A stretch of 64,000 nucleotides of DNA from NCBI GenBank assembly GCA_018296165.2, contig JACKQL020000024.1:434001-498000 (forward strand). The letters are read 5' to 3'. The stretch is from Termitomyces sp. T153. Taxonomy: Eukaryota > Basidiomycota > Agaricomycetes > Agaricales > Lyophyllaceae. The position numbers were made by a program, and so were the translations under genes. Each line of letters begins with the position of its first letter. Positions within the stretch are counted from its first letter, which is position 1. A model generated the notes under the pieces. The model had not been told where the DNA came from. It made no database searches and saw only the letters and a list, made by a program, of their open reading frames with translations. Shown here piece by piece: positions 9,533-21,829 of the stretch.

Positions 9533-12147
9533 ATGTCTGTGTATAACCCCACATACAACCTTGTCGGCTACCTAATCAACATCTATGGTTGACCAGTACC
9601 TGAAAGTTCCTACACCCCATTCTACCCAGACCCTCCTGCAGATCAGTATGTCCCTTGTCACTGGACCCCTGACCCCAACCAGGCATTCTATGCCCCCTCC
9701 ATCAGCCAGGGAATACCTCTGGGCTGGTGCCACCCTCCTGCATTCCCTGCCAATGGCAACAATTCCCATATGTACCCTGGAGGATACTCCACAGCGCCCC
9801 CTAACCCTGCTTACCTTTCCCCCACCCACTATTATATATACCCAGTTCCTCTGTGACAGCCCATGGGCCTCAGAGTGCCCTGACCACCCTCTCCCACCAA
9901 CCCCCCTTATCTTCTGCCTGCTCCAATGCCTAACCCTCCCACTGACGCAAATTACTTTGGACCCCCCACCCCCAGAAGATCCCCTCCCCCTCAATGGGCC
10001 CTGGGGCCTGCCCCAGGCAATGCGGGCCAACCCCCTGGCAGATGACCACCCCATGGTGGACCCCCTGGAGGATGGGGCCTGGCCATGGACAACTTCCCTC
10101 CTCAGCACAGGAATGGAAACAACTACTATTACTGTCACGACCTACTCCCTAGCTCCTTAGACACTGCTCCCAACCCCTCCCGATTTTCCGTCTAACTCCC
10201 CTGAACCCCGCCCACACTTTCGTGCCCACACTGGACAACTCCGACACTTCTCTGGCAAACCCCGACGGCAACTCCCTCTCCATAGCCATCAACACCCCCC
10301 TGAAACCTTCCCCCACCGTTCCTGGCCACGTCATACGTCCCCAACCCCCTACCCTAGTTCACCCAACCCGTCCCGGAGTGTCATGATGTCCCCAGAGCGG
10401 CCGCGCCCCCAACTGATCCCATCAGAATACCGCCGCAGCCCGACCTTGGATTGTATCCGACACCCATCGACTCTGCACAGCTCCATTGACCCCCGCCATC
10501 ATATCCGCCGCCCTCAGGAGGCACCCAGTAGTCGGTATATAAGTCATAGAATAACCCCTCGAACTTTAGTCTTGATATTACATTTACCGGTTTCCTATGT
10601 TTTGTCTCTCGTCTCGTCTCTATTTCTGTTTCTAGGCTTTGAATCTATCTTTTCTCAGTCTTGTCTCGTCTCCGTCTCACCTTGACTGTACATATTTCCT
10701 TTGTTCCTCTGAAGTTCCCTTGCTCCCTACGTCAGTATGAACTCCGTGCACGCACCACGACCTGAACATTCTTAACAACAACTCCAGACCTCGCTACCCA
10801 CTTGGCCCCAAAACCCACCAAGCCCCAGTAATCCCCTGTCCAGCTCCGACCCCACCCCCATCAACCGAGAAGCCTCCGCCTACCCCGCAATCTACTTGTG
10901 CGCCCACTAACTAGCCCTGACACCCGCCCTGGGTCAACGACCAGTACCTCCAGTCTTAGACCCCTCTGAATCACTCAGGACTTACTCGGGCCGCTCTCCC
11001 TAGGGGCCCCTCGCAAGCTTTCCCCACCTCCGCTCCAACTCCGGATGCCTGGTTATAAGCGCAGGACATCGCGTCCGCCTAGTAAGGACTCGCCAGTGTA
11101 CTGAGCCCCCATTGTCAGCGGAACCTGACAATTACTATTACAATGCTGGACCCCTGCCCCAAGCTCAAAACCCACAGGACAATACTTGTGATGCACTGGC
11201 CTGGGAAGGTAAACTCAACATTGAGAAGCCTGAGCCCTTCACCAGCCATGACCCCTGGAAGTGGCAAATCTTCCTAACTCAGTGTTTGACTATGTTCCAA
11301 GCTAAGCCCATTACCTTTCAGCTTGAGAGCTCACGAGTAGCCTTTGCCATGTTATACTTACAGAGTATCACCTTCAATCACTACACCATGCTACTCCAGT
11401 TCGATCCCAACAACCCTGTACTCTCCAATTGGCTTGCTTTCACCCAGGAATTCTTGAGTAAGTTTGGCATCTTTGACACCATAGCAGAGGCAGAGGAAAA
11501 TATCTTCAACCTCCAAATGTGTGACAACAAATGCTTCATGATCTTTATCATATGATTTGAATGGAAAGCCTATGAGACTGGCTGGAACTACAATGCTCTC
11601 TGGTTTGCCCTCCATCATGCCCTGCCTCAACAGATCAAGGACATCCTTTGCCTTGCACCCAAGCAAACCACCTACAATGGGTACAAGGTGCTTGTTACTC
11701 AGGTCAACCAACATTACTGGGAAGATTGCAGTGAAACATGGCACCCCAGACCCCTTGGAATGCCTCCAATAACACCAACTGGCAGGCTGGAGCAACCAAT
11801 GGCATTCAATCCTCGATCTCCACTAACCCCACCAACCCCATACCCTGTTTTCCTTTGGGCCAAGGAACTACCAGTACCAATTGACCCCTGGGACAATGTC
11901 CACCTGCTCAGCTCAATGCCGCCGACCTCCATGAAACCCCAGAACCCCTGGACACCAACTCCAACAACCATGACAACATTCCAGACCCTGCCAATGACCA
12001 AGAAGCCTTATGTGCAAACAGGATTCAGGATAGCCCATGGATCAACATGCTGGAGGAAACTCAGGAGGAACAATGGAAGGAGGGAGCATGCATCCTATGT
12101 GGTGAGCAGGGACACTTTATTCACAGTTGTCCTAAATGACAGGTGAT
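9533..12147 (+). pseudogene. gag: gag of E1 (broken; holds a solo LTR)
   Basis: The ATG at 9533 lies 33 bp past the LTR. The N-terminal part is a Pro/Tyr/Asn-rich low-complexity region with in-frame stops (for example TGA in 'tatggttgacca', shared with E2). After the solo LTR at 10133-11130, the capsid-like region reads WKWQIFLTQCLTMF, LQFDPNNPVLSNW and FLSKFGIFDTIAEAEENIF (11200-11520). A zinc knuckle CILCGEQGHFIHSCPK (CX2CX4HX4C) lies at 12089-12136. Frameshifts near 11545 and 12080 separate these blocks. Role: structural particle protein; this copy is non-functional. Confidence 0.75.
10133..11130 (+). mobile_element. Solo LTR of family A inside E1 gag
   Basis: 998 bp, TGTCACGACC to GGAACCTGACA, with a perfect 5-bp target duplication ATTAC (10128-10132 and 11131-11135). 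It is CpG-rich, unlike the surrounding E1. It therefore inserted after E1 had decayed, and its internal region was then lost by LTR-LTR recombination. Confidence 0.92.
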
Positions 12148-12189
12148 GGGACATGCTGTGTGGACAATCAATGGAGAAGACTGTGACTA

Positions 12190-15100
12190 CCAGTTTATGG
12201 AAAACGAGTTGGCGGTTTAGGTCTTGAAGACACACTAGACTGTGGACCAGACCCCGACATCTTCTCTGCTCTGACCACACTTCTCCATGCAACAATACTC
12301 GCCCCAGACAACCTCCCAGCATGCCTCCCCTCCCACTCCTCCACCAACCTCCTCCTCCACACCACTCTTCCCTTCACTGACAACTCTGTCCCCACATTAG
12401 TCAACAGCGACACCACTGATAACTTCATCAATGAGTTCCTGGTGGTGCTTGCTCCCCACCCCCTCCAATGCCTCCCTGCCTTGATTCCCCTCAAAGTCTT
12501 TGATGGAGACCCCACCCCTGCAGAAGACATCACACACTGCCTGGAAATAACCATGACCTTCACCAATGGATGATAGCAAGAACTCCAACTACTTGTTACA
12601 AAACTACACTCCTCTGCCCCTGTTGTCTTAGAGTTCTCATAGCTCCGCTCCACCAACCCCTGCATTGACTGGCCCAGCCTCACCCTCCACTTCAACTGGG
12701 ACAACCCCACCAACTCCAGGCTGGTACCTTTTGATGTCCCACCCTCCTCCAAGAACTCCGAGACCATGATCAACCACCCCCAGACTCCTCTGCGGCTCCG
12801 CTCTAGGTCTGCATGGTTGTTCATCATCAATGTCCAACTCGACAGCTTGCCCAAGGTATTCCCTGCCCTTGTTGATAGTGGCACATCCAGCACCTTTGTC
12901 AGCAGTCAACTCAACCTCCAATGCAACAACTTTGACAAACCCCTCAAGCTCCAACTCTTCAATAGCAGCCCCACCATGACCAGAATCACTCAATACCATG
13001 ACAACACCCTCACCCTCAACAATGACCTGCAGTTTCAGGCCTGGCTCCTCATCACCCAACTACCTCCATTGACTCCGATTGTGCTTGGACTCCCGTGGCT
13101 GCAAGATGTCAACCCTGACATTGACTGGAAGAACCTCACCATGCAATTCCCTAGCTCCAAAGCAAGTTTAGCAGCTGCCATCCCCCTCTGCCTCCAGTCT
13201 ATCTCAGACTCTGACATCTCCCACCCTGGCACCAGCACCTCTGGAGTGGCCCAGACCCCCTCAATCTCTGATGGCAACCCCAATGAAGAAGGAAGCGCAA
13301 CTCTGCCTTGGTCACCCTCAATCAAATTATGACAGCTGCCTCCCAACATACCTTGGAATTGATACAAAGGCCCATAGTACCCTGACCAGCAATGCTCAAA
13401 ACCCCCGACCAACTCTGCCACCACTCCAGACTCAACTGCTACCACCCCGATGTCCAACTCCATTGCCTCTGGAAGCCTTGACATTAAAATTATCAGTGCT
13501 GTCCCCTTTGCATGCATTCTACAAGATGGCACCCCCACCTTCCAGTTACAAATCATGCCAGCCCTACTGGAAGAGCACCTCTATGCAGGAACCACCACAC
13601 TGGAGAGCAAAACGGAGGGACAGATCCTATCCGAAGTAGTTCCCCTGGAGTATCATGAGTTTGCTGACATGTTCTCTGAAGGGAGTGCCAAAGAACTTCC
13701 CCTGCACTGTTCCTATGACCACAAGATTGACCTTGAAGAAGGCACCTCACCTCCATTTGGCAAGATCTACATGTCTAAGATCAAGCTCCAGGCCCTGAAG
13801 GAATACCTCAACAACATGCTTGGCAAAGGTTTCATATGCCCATCAATCTCTGCTGCCGGTGCTCCAGTTCTGTTTGCTAAGAAGAAGGATGGGTCACTCT
13901 GACTCTGTGTGGATTATTGGGGACTCAACAAAGTCACCAAAAAGAACCAGTATCCTCTCCCCTTGATTGGAGACCTTGTTGATCATCTCCACAGTGCCAA
14001 GATCTACACAAAGATAGACCTCTGCTCCAGCTACAACAACATCCAGATAGCTCTGGGACATAAATGGAAGACCACCTTTCACATCCACTATGGCCTCTTT
14101 GAATACCTCGTAATGCTCTTCAGAATGACTAACTCCCCTGCCACTTTCTAGTACTTCATGAATGACATCTTCTACAACATGAATGACATTTTCATTATTG
14201 TGTATCTGGATGACATCCTGATCTACTCAAATTCACTGGTGGAGCACCCGGAGCACATCTGCCACATCTTGGAATGACTCTGAGAGTATCACCTTCATGC
14301 CAAACCTGAGAAATGCTCCTTCCACACAACAGAGGTCAAATATCTTAGAATCATCATCACCTCCAATGGCATGCGCATGGACCCCACCAAGGTCAATGCA
14401 ATACTCAACTGGCCCCTGCCACGGAACATCAACGAGGTGCAGTCATTCCTGGGGTTCACTAACTTTTATTGCTGATTCATCGACAACTACTCCTGAATCA
14501 CCAAACCTCTCAACCAACTCATGCAGAAGGACACCCCCTGGGATTGGGACAGCAAGTGCCAAAGTGTGTTCCTCCTCCTCAAGAAGGCCTTCACCTCTGC
14601 CCCAGTTCTCTGCCATTTTGACCCCTCCCTGCTGATTGTACCCAAATGCGACACCTCTGACTATGCCATTGCTAGAATACTCTCTCAATTGGACTCTGGA
14701 GGCAAGGATCTCCACCCCATCGCCTTCTACACCCATTTGATGATCCCCATGGAGCTCAACTATGACATCTATGACAAGGAACTCCTTGTGATTGTTGAAG
14801 CCTTCCATCAGTGGCAGGCCTACCTCAAGAGATCCCCACACCACATTCAAGTTTACTCCAACCACAATAATCTGCAATACTTCATGACCACAAAACAACT
14901 CAGCTGCTGCCAAGCTCAATGGTCTGAAACCCTCTTGGAGTATGACTTCACCATCCACTACCACCCCAAGTGACTCAGCACAAAGCCCAATGCCCTCACT
15001 TGAAGGTCCAACATGTGTCCAAAGAAATCATTTGAAGCTGAACGGAATGCATTCAACCATTGAGTAGTAATCCCCCCCAAACATCTACATGCCATGCTGA

Positions 15101-16575
15101 TTTTAAATAAAGAAGGAATTCTCCAGCAAATCAGAAATTCACCCCTGGACTCCTTCTTCACCCAGCATGACCCCCACAACAACTCTGATGAGTTGAGTGC
15201 CAAGAACCCCTTTTTGCTATCTCCGGACCACTGCCTCCTGCTCCAGAGTGGACAAATTTACACTCCAGACCACAAGTCCATCTGCCTCAACATACTCCAG
15301 CAACACTATGACCACAAGCTCCAGGGACACCCAGGAATTTGTAAGACCCTTCAACTCATCTCCCAGACTTACTTCTGGCCAGAAATGAAGAAGGATGTCA
15401 TGCGATATGTGAGGGCCTGTGAACCTTGTCTCCAGGCCAAGGTACCCCACCACTGCCCCCACAGATTGTTGAAGCCCCTCCCTGTCAGCCGGCACTCCTG
15501 GTCCTCAATATCAATGGATTATATCATCAAACTCCCCACCTCTGAAGGCTTTGATGCAATCCTCATTGTCATCTGCCGCCTCACCAAACAAGCCCTCTTC
15601 ATCCCCTGCCACACCACTGACAATGCTCTGGAGTTCACCAAACTATTCCTTGAGCATATATTCTCCAAGCATGGACTCCCAGATGACATCATCTCCGACT
15701 GTGGACCCCTGTTCATATCCCACTTTTGGCAATCACTATGCAAGGTGCTCAAAATCAAAACCAGCCTCTCCACTGCCTATCACCTAGAGACTGATGGGCA
15801 ACCAGAATGAGTAAACCAGATGCTAGAGCAGTATCTCTGCCTATACATTAACTATTTACAGAATGACTGGCACACAGAACTCCCCCTTGCTGAATTTACC
15901 TACAACAACATGCCCCACTCTGCCACCAGAGTCTCCCCCTTCTATGCTAACAAAGGCTACAATCCCCGACTCACCTTATCCCTGAAAGACATTCCCTCCC
16001 ATGTTGCCCATCAAGTCACTGAGGACCTTTGATTCCTTCACCAGTTCCTCTGGGATGAGATAAACACTGCCAATCAAGCATATTCCAAACATGCTGATGC
16101 CCAATGTGATCCTACCCCTGACTGCCCCCCCCGGCACCTTGGTTTGGCTCAATTGATGCAACCTCAAGACCTGGAGGCCCTCCATCAAACTAGACCACAA
16201 ATGTCTCAGTCCTTTCAAAGTCCTCCGAAAGGTCTCCATGCATGCCTACAAACTCAACCTACCTCCAGGCTTGAAAGGCCTCCACCCTGTGTTCCACATC
16301 TGACTCCTTTGAAAACATGCTCCAGACCCCTTCCCCAGCCAATGCCCCAGCCAACCACCCCCCGTCAAAGTCAAAGACAAGTACCACTATGAGGTCAACC
16401 AAATCCTTGACTCCCACATAGTCTGCAGGTGACCCCAGTACTTAGTCTGCTGGAAGGGCTATGGATCTAAGGATGACATGTAAGAACCCCGAGAAAACCT
16501 TGACAGAGCCCCTGACAAACTCTAGGACTTCCATCGACAACACCCCACCAAGCTCCAGGACCCCTGGGACTAGCA
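12190..16575 (+). pseudogene. pol: pol of E1: protease, RT, RNase H, integrase, chromodomain
   Basis: Domains in order: retropepsin with DSGT (GAT AGT GGC 12874-12882) and IVLGLPWLQD; pre-RT EVVPLEYHEFADMF (13640); RT with YLDD at 14203-14214; RNase H with HPIAFYTH and YDKELL (14710-14790); integrase with H-H-C-C (CEPC at 15418-15429) and an intact D-D35-E triad (15517, 15697, 15805); chromodomain with YLVCWKGYG (16382-16505). This order is that of chromoviruses. Many stops interrupt it, mostly TGA or TAG at former CGA/CAG codons (13900, 14149, 14275, 15808 and others). Dead copy. Confidence 0.85.
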
Positions 16576-16689
16576 AGTACAGATGGCATCAGTGGGCATA
16601 ACCCCTGCCTCTAGATTCACCAGAGATTCAACTCCCATGAGTACCTCCTATGTGTTTTGTTTACTCCCCCCCACTTAACACTAAAAAGA

Positions 16690-18500
16690 GTCACTTATCC
16701 AGGCCAAATGTCCAGAAGCAGCTGTATACCAATATTATACAATGTTACAGAGGTATGACAGGCTCAGAGCACAAGAAGACCAGTCCAAGAAAGCCCCTAC
16801 TCCCCCTCCTCCTCCAACTCCACCTTCACTATCTTCCTCACCAGATCCACCTCCAGTTGCGCTACTACTGTCACTAGAATTTTGGGATGCCCTGGGAGCG
16901 GCTCTGCCACATCCATCGCCACCTCCCACCATGCTCCAGGATCCACCATTGCTCTCTGTCAATGCCCTGCCAGCAGATGCCCCATCTACATGACTGCCTG
17001 CCCCAATTCTGGCAGGAGATTCTTGGGCATCCTTGCCAACCCATTGTGGATGGACCTCAGTGCCACCAATGCTCTGTCAAGGAGGATGCAGTGCCCCTGG
17101 CCCAGTCTGTGGAAATCAGCTTGTAGAAAACAGGAAATGAAGGAAACACTTATGGAGCACTCCCTGCCACTCTGAGGCTGCCTTGTTGGCAAGCCACTCC
17201 TTCTGCCACTGCGCCCTCTCCACCATCACTTGGGTCACCCCCACACTGGGCCTCTGCTGAGTCCCCCACACCTCCGACCCCTCCAACTGCTGCTCCGCCG
17301 TCCCTGCCCATGCCTCCAACAGCCCCATATGCACTTGCAGCTCTTGAAGCTGCAATAATTGTTCCATGGTGGTCCCCATGGCAATGTCCTTATCCCTATG
17401 CACCAAGTTCTGTTCCCTCTGAGCCCTGTCCAGCTCTCTCCAAAACCTGTCCCTCTCCTCCCCCATGCTACAAGCTTCCTCCCTGAGTGTGGCCAACAAC
17501 CACTCCAACTCCTCCACCTGATGCTGCAGGAAAGCCTTGGCAGCTGACTATGACCCTTTTGTAGACCGCTTGACCAAGGCTCTGGAAATTGGAGAATACA
17601 CTGTAGAACCTGGAGGGCCCACCATTGCCAGCTTCTCCCATGCCCACTTGCTAGGCCTTGCCTCCACTAAGGGGGATGCCCTCTGCTTACTCTTGTTGTG
17701 TGCCGCAGGAGCCCCCTCCCTCCACCTACCCTGCAGGGGCCCAACTTTCATTGGGGGCCACCCTGTGCCAACTCTCCCCTCTACCCCAGAACCCTGCCTC
17801 AACACCCTACCCCTCCAACCCTCCTCCAACTATGTGATGACCCACTTGTGGTCCCACTCCTGCTCTGCTACAATGCAAGTGGCATGCCAACTCAGAGTGA
17901 CAGAGCACTTCTCATGCCATGAGCAATACAGGAGACACACTAACATGTCCCACTGCACTCCTAGCATGGGCTCCTCAAACTCACACTGTTCACTCCATTG
18001 GGTACAGGATGCACACTAGAGACATGGGTTAGCTCAATAAGGAAGGAGCATACCAATGATGCACTGGAGCCACTGCCTAACACCACTCTAACATCGGGGG
18101 ACCCCTTGCCTGCCCTGCAGCCTCTGCAAAGTGCTCTGGCATCATGTCCACCTGCACAACTCTTGATCCCATAGGGACAAGGCAGACCACTCAAGAGCCA
18201 ATATTAGGCCTGGAATGAGAAGCAGGGACTGCTTCTGCTACCAACTGCACTGGGGCCTCTCCCAATGAAAGCCCTGAGGGGCCCACTACCACCGCTGACA
18301 ACTCTGATGGGACTTAATCAGCACTCTGGCCACAATGAGTAAGGGATGGCACTTACAACTATGGTACATTGCCTGGACCCACTTATGGTCCCGCCAACCC
18401 TCAGAATCCTCAGAGGAAGAAATCGAGGTATGTGCTGAGGAGGATGGAGATGCTGCTGGAGAGTATGCAGAAGATGACATTGGAAAAGTTTGGGAACTCT
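16690..18500 (-). pseudogene. Antisense spliced gene of E1: Cys-cluster/coiled-coil protein
   Basis: Lies between the chromodomain and the 3' end of E1, on the opposite strand. Upstream exon: SSSEDSEGW...VQAMY text (18330-18480) ending near a GTAAGT donor. Before the cluster there is a 38-bp candidate intron (GTATGC at 18053 to CTCTAG at 18016). The next exon starts at 18015 with CASCTQWSEQC, then CLLYCSWHEKC, then the coiled coil VEELEWLLATLREEA (17480-17517) and LANKAAS. The following intron donor has decayed to CATAAG near 17150; its acceptor is at 17107-17108. The last exon has HCILLDRA and LLPELGQ. Stops and a 1-bp deletion make it a pseudogene. Homologues: E2, G1, G2. Confidence 0.65.
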
Positions 18501-18680
18501 GGAGTATGTCTGACCCTTTTTAACGACTTGGGAGGAACCCCCTGATAAGCAGTGGCCATGCTTTGACTTCATTCCTCATGCTGCCACCACTACTGTGGTC
18601 TGATCAATATTGCTTGACTTTGATTCTCATGCCCTGCCAATCCCCAAACTATGCTCTGCATCTTGAGGGTCTCAATGCTG

Positions 18681-18694
18681 AAGGGGGAGTGATA
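18681..18694 (+). promoter_or_regulatory. Polypurine tract of E1
   Basis: AAGGGGGAGTGATA lies where plus-strand priming is expected, just before an LTR. Young copies read GAAGGGGGGGTGA and then TGTCACG. Here the tract is followed by an LTR in the opposite orientation (TGTCAGG at 18695). Confidence 0.6.
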
Positions 18695-19708
18695 TGTCAG
18701 GTTCTGCTGACGATGAGGGCCCAGCTACACTAGCAAGTCCTTACTAGGCAGACGTGATGTCCTGCACTTATAACCAAGCATCCAGAGTTGGCACGGAGGG
18801 GAGAGACTTGTAGCAGTCTGAGCAAGTCCGGAGTGGTCCAGGGAAGTCTAAGATCAAGTATATTGGACGTCAAACCTGGGTGGGCATCAGAACAGGTTTG
18901 TGGGCGTGCAAATAGACTGCAGGGTAAGTAGGGGCTTTGCAATTGATGGGGGCAGAGCTGGAGTTTGATGGGGGATCACCAAGGCTTGATGGATTCTGGG
19001 GCTGAGCGAGGAGTGAGGTACAAAGTTGTTATAAGAATGTTTGGGTCATAGCGCATGCGTGGAGTTTGTACTAACATTGGGAATGAAGAGAACTTAGGTA
19101 AACAAAGGAAATATACACAGTTGAGATAAGATGGAGATGAGGTGAGACAAGACAGAGGAAAGAGATTGATTCAAAACTAAAAATAGAAATAGAGACGAGA
19201 TGAAAGATGAGACATAGGAAACCAGTAAATGCAATATCAAGACTAAAGTACTAAGGGTTACTCTATGACTTATATACCAGCTACTGGGTGGCTCTGGAGG
19301 ATAGAGGATATGGTGGTGGGGCTCAATAGAGCTGCGCAGAGTCAACAGGTGTCAGGTGTGATTGTGGAGCAGGCTGTGGTGACATTCTGATGGGATCAGC
19401 TGCAAAGCAGGTCACTCTGGAGTTGTCAGGTGCTCCCCAGCAGGTCAGAGAGATTAGGGTGGGGAGTTGGGGTTGTGTAATGTGGTCAAGAGCAATGGGG
19501 GAAGTCTTGGGAGTTCAGGGGAATTCAGGGGATGCATCAACAGCTGCAGGGAAGGCATTGGAATTGATCAGGGAGCCATTGGAGTTTGCTGAGGAAGTGT
19601 TGGAGTTACCTAAAGTGGGTGCAGAGGGTGGACAAGGGTTGGGGGAGTTTGGCGGAGCATTGGGGAGGACTGGAAATGATGTTGGGGTCTAGGGAGCAGG
19701 TCATGACA
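18695..19708 (-). mobile_element. Family A LTR, minus orientation, between E1 and E2
   Basis: 1014 bp, TGTCAGGTTCTGC to GGTCATGACA, followed by the minus-strand polypurine tract of E2 (TCACCCCCCCTTCAGC). It is a regular 3' LTR for E2. It also occupies the place where the 3' LTR of E1 should be, but in reverse. Confidence 0.8.
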
Positions 19709-19749
19709 TCACCCCCCCTTCAGCATTGAGACCCTCGAGATGCAGGGCA

Positions 19750-21610
19750 CAGTTTGGGAATTGGCAGGGCATGGGAATCGAAGTCAAGCAATATTGATCA
19801 GACTGCAGTAGTGGCAGCAGTGTGGGGAACAAAGTCAAAGCATGGCTGCTGCTCATCAGGGGGTTCCTTCCAAGCCATTAAAAAAGGTCAGACATACTCT
19901 GGAGTTCCCAAACTTTTCCAATGTCATCTTCCACATACTCTCCTGCAGCATCCTCATCCCCCTTGGCACATTCCTCAATGTCTTCCTCCAAGGACTCTAA
20001 GAGTTGGCAGGACCATAGGTGGGTCCAGGCAATGTACTGTAGCCATAAGTGCTGTCTCTTACTTGGTGTGGTTGGAGTGCTGATTAAGTCCCAGCAGAGT
20101 TGTCAGTGGTGGTGGTGGGCCTCTCAGGGCTTTTGTCAGGGGAGGGCCCAGTGCAGTCAGCAGCAGAAGCAGTCTCTGCCTCATGTTCCAGGCCTAGCAT
20201 TGGCCCTGGGGTGGTCCACCCTGTCCCTATGGAGTCAAGAGTTACACAGGTGGACATGATGCCAGAGCACTTTGCAGAGGCTGCAGAGCAGGCAAGAGGT
20301 CCCCTGACATTAGAGTGGTGCCAAGTAGTGGCCCCAGTGCATCATTGGCATGTTCCTTCTTTAGTAAGCTAACTCACATCTCTAGTGTGTGTCCTGTACC
20401 TGGCAGGGTGAACAGTGTAAGTTTGAGGAGCCTGTGCCAGGAGTGCAGTGGGACATGTCAGTGTGTCTCCCATGTTCCTTGTGGCATGAGAAGTGCTCTG
20501 TCACTGTGAGTTGGCATGCCACCTGCATTGTGGCAGAGCAGGGGTGAGACTGTGAGTGGGTTGTGGCACAGTTGGAGGAGGGTTGGAGGAGTAGAGTGTC
20601 AGAGCGGGGTTCTGGAGTAGAGGAGGGAGTTGGCACAGGGCAGCCCCCAATGAAAGTTGGGCCCCTGCAGGGTGGGCAGAGGGAGGGGGCCCCCATGGCA
20701 TGCGATAAGAGTAAATGGAGGGCATCCCCCTCACCAGAGGTGGGGCCTAGCAAGCAGGCACAGGAGGAGCAGGCAATGGTGGGCCTCCCAGGCTCTGTGG
20801 TGTATTCTTCAATCTCTGGAGCCTTGGTCAAGCAGTCCATAGGAGGGTTATGGTTGGCCGCCGAGACTTTCCTGTGGCATCAGGTGGAGGAGCTGGAGTG
20901 GTTATTGGCCACATGTGAGGAGGAAGCTCAGAGGATGAGGGAGGAGAGGGACAGGCTTTGAAGGGAGTTGGACAAGGCTTGGAGAGAACAGGACATAGCA
21001 CAGAGGAACAAGGTAATTGCTGTGGGGACCACCATAGAATGACTGTCACAGCTTCAGGAGCTGTGAGCATGTATGGGACCATTAGAGGTGTGGGTGGAGA
21101 TGGCAGAGCAGCAGTCAGAGGAGTCAGAGGTGTAGAGAACTTAGCAGGGGCCTAGTGCTGGGAAAGCCTGGGTGGTGATGAAGAGGGGGCAGTGGCGGGA
21201 GGAGTGGCTTGCCAATGAGGCAGCCTCAGGGTGGCAGAGAGTGCTCTGTAAGTGGTCTCTTTATTTCTCATTTCCTACAAACTGATTCTGTTTCTATAGA
21301 CTGGGACAGGGAGCACTGCATCCTCCTTGACAGAGCATCAGCAGCATTGGGGTCCATCTACAATAGGCTGGTGAGGATGCCTGTGGACCTCCTGCCAGAG
21401 TTGGGGCAGAGGGTTATGCAGATGGGGCATCTGCTGGCAGGGCATCAGCAGAGGGTGATGGCAGACTCTGGAGCATGGTGGGAGGTGGCAACAGACATGG
21501 GGGAACCACTCCCTGGACAATCCAAGGTTCTGGCAGCAGTAGTGGCACAGCTGGAAGTGGTCATGGTGGGGAGGGTAGCAGAGGTAGAGTTGGAGGAGGA
21601 GGGGAAGTAG
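19750..21610 (+). pseudogene. Antisense spliced gene of E2: Zn2Cys6-like cluster and coiled coil
   Basis: Opposite in strand to E2 pol. The upstream exon encodes SMSSSKDSKSWQDH-like text. A 38-bp candidate intron (20349-20386, donor decayed GT to GC) precedes an exon opening with C-X2-C-X6-C-X15-C-X2-C-X6-C (cysteines from codon 20387). That exon then has a basic GPSK linker and a coiled coil (VEELEWLLATCEEEAQ, 20880-20940). A clean GT-AG intron follows (21248-21299, phase 1), and then the last exon (21300-21610) with HCILLDRASAALGS, LLAGHQQRV and an EEEGK end. A few stops are present. Inference: a nuclear DNA-binding or regulatory protein; the 5' end is undefined. Confidence 0.68.
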
Positions 21611-21829
21611 GGGCTTTCTGGACTTTGGCTTCTTGTTGCTCTGCACTCCCCTAGTTCTATATTTTGTACTTATAGCTTTGTCAATATTGGGCTTCTTGCA
21701 TTTATGCTGAGCATGAGAAGTTTTCAGAATGAGTGAGGAGCAAAGTAAGTGAAAACACATAGGGGGGTACTTATGGGAGTTGAATCCCTGATAAATCCAG
21801 AGGTGGGGGTTACACCCACTAATGCCATC

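Noticed and set aside
7568..10334. Numerous 60-190 codon frames in LTRs and Pro-rich regions on both strands
   Set aside because: They recur only because the LTR recurs. Composition is skewed (Ser/Leu/Pro), the CpG-poor sequence has few stops, and no domain is visible.
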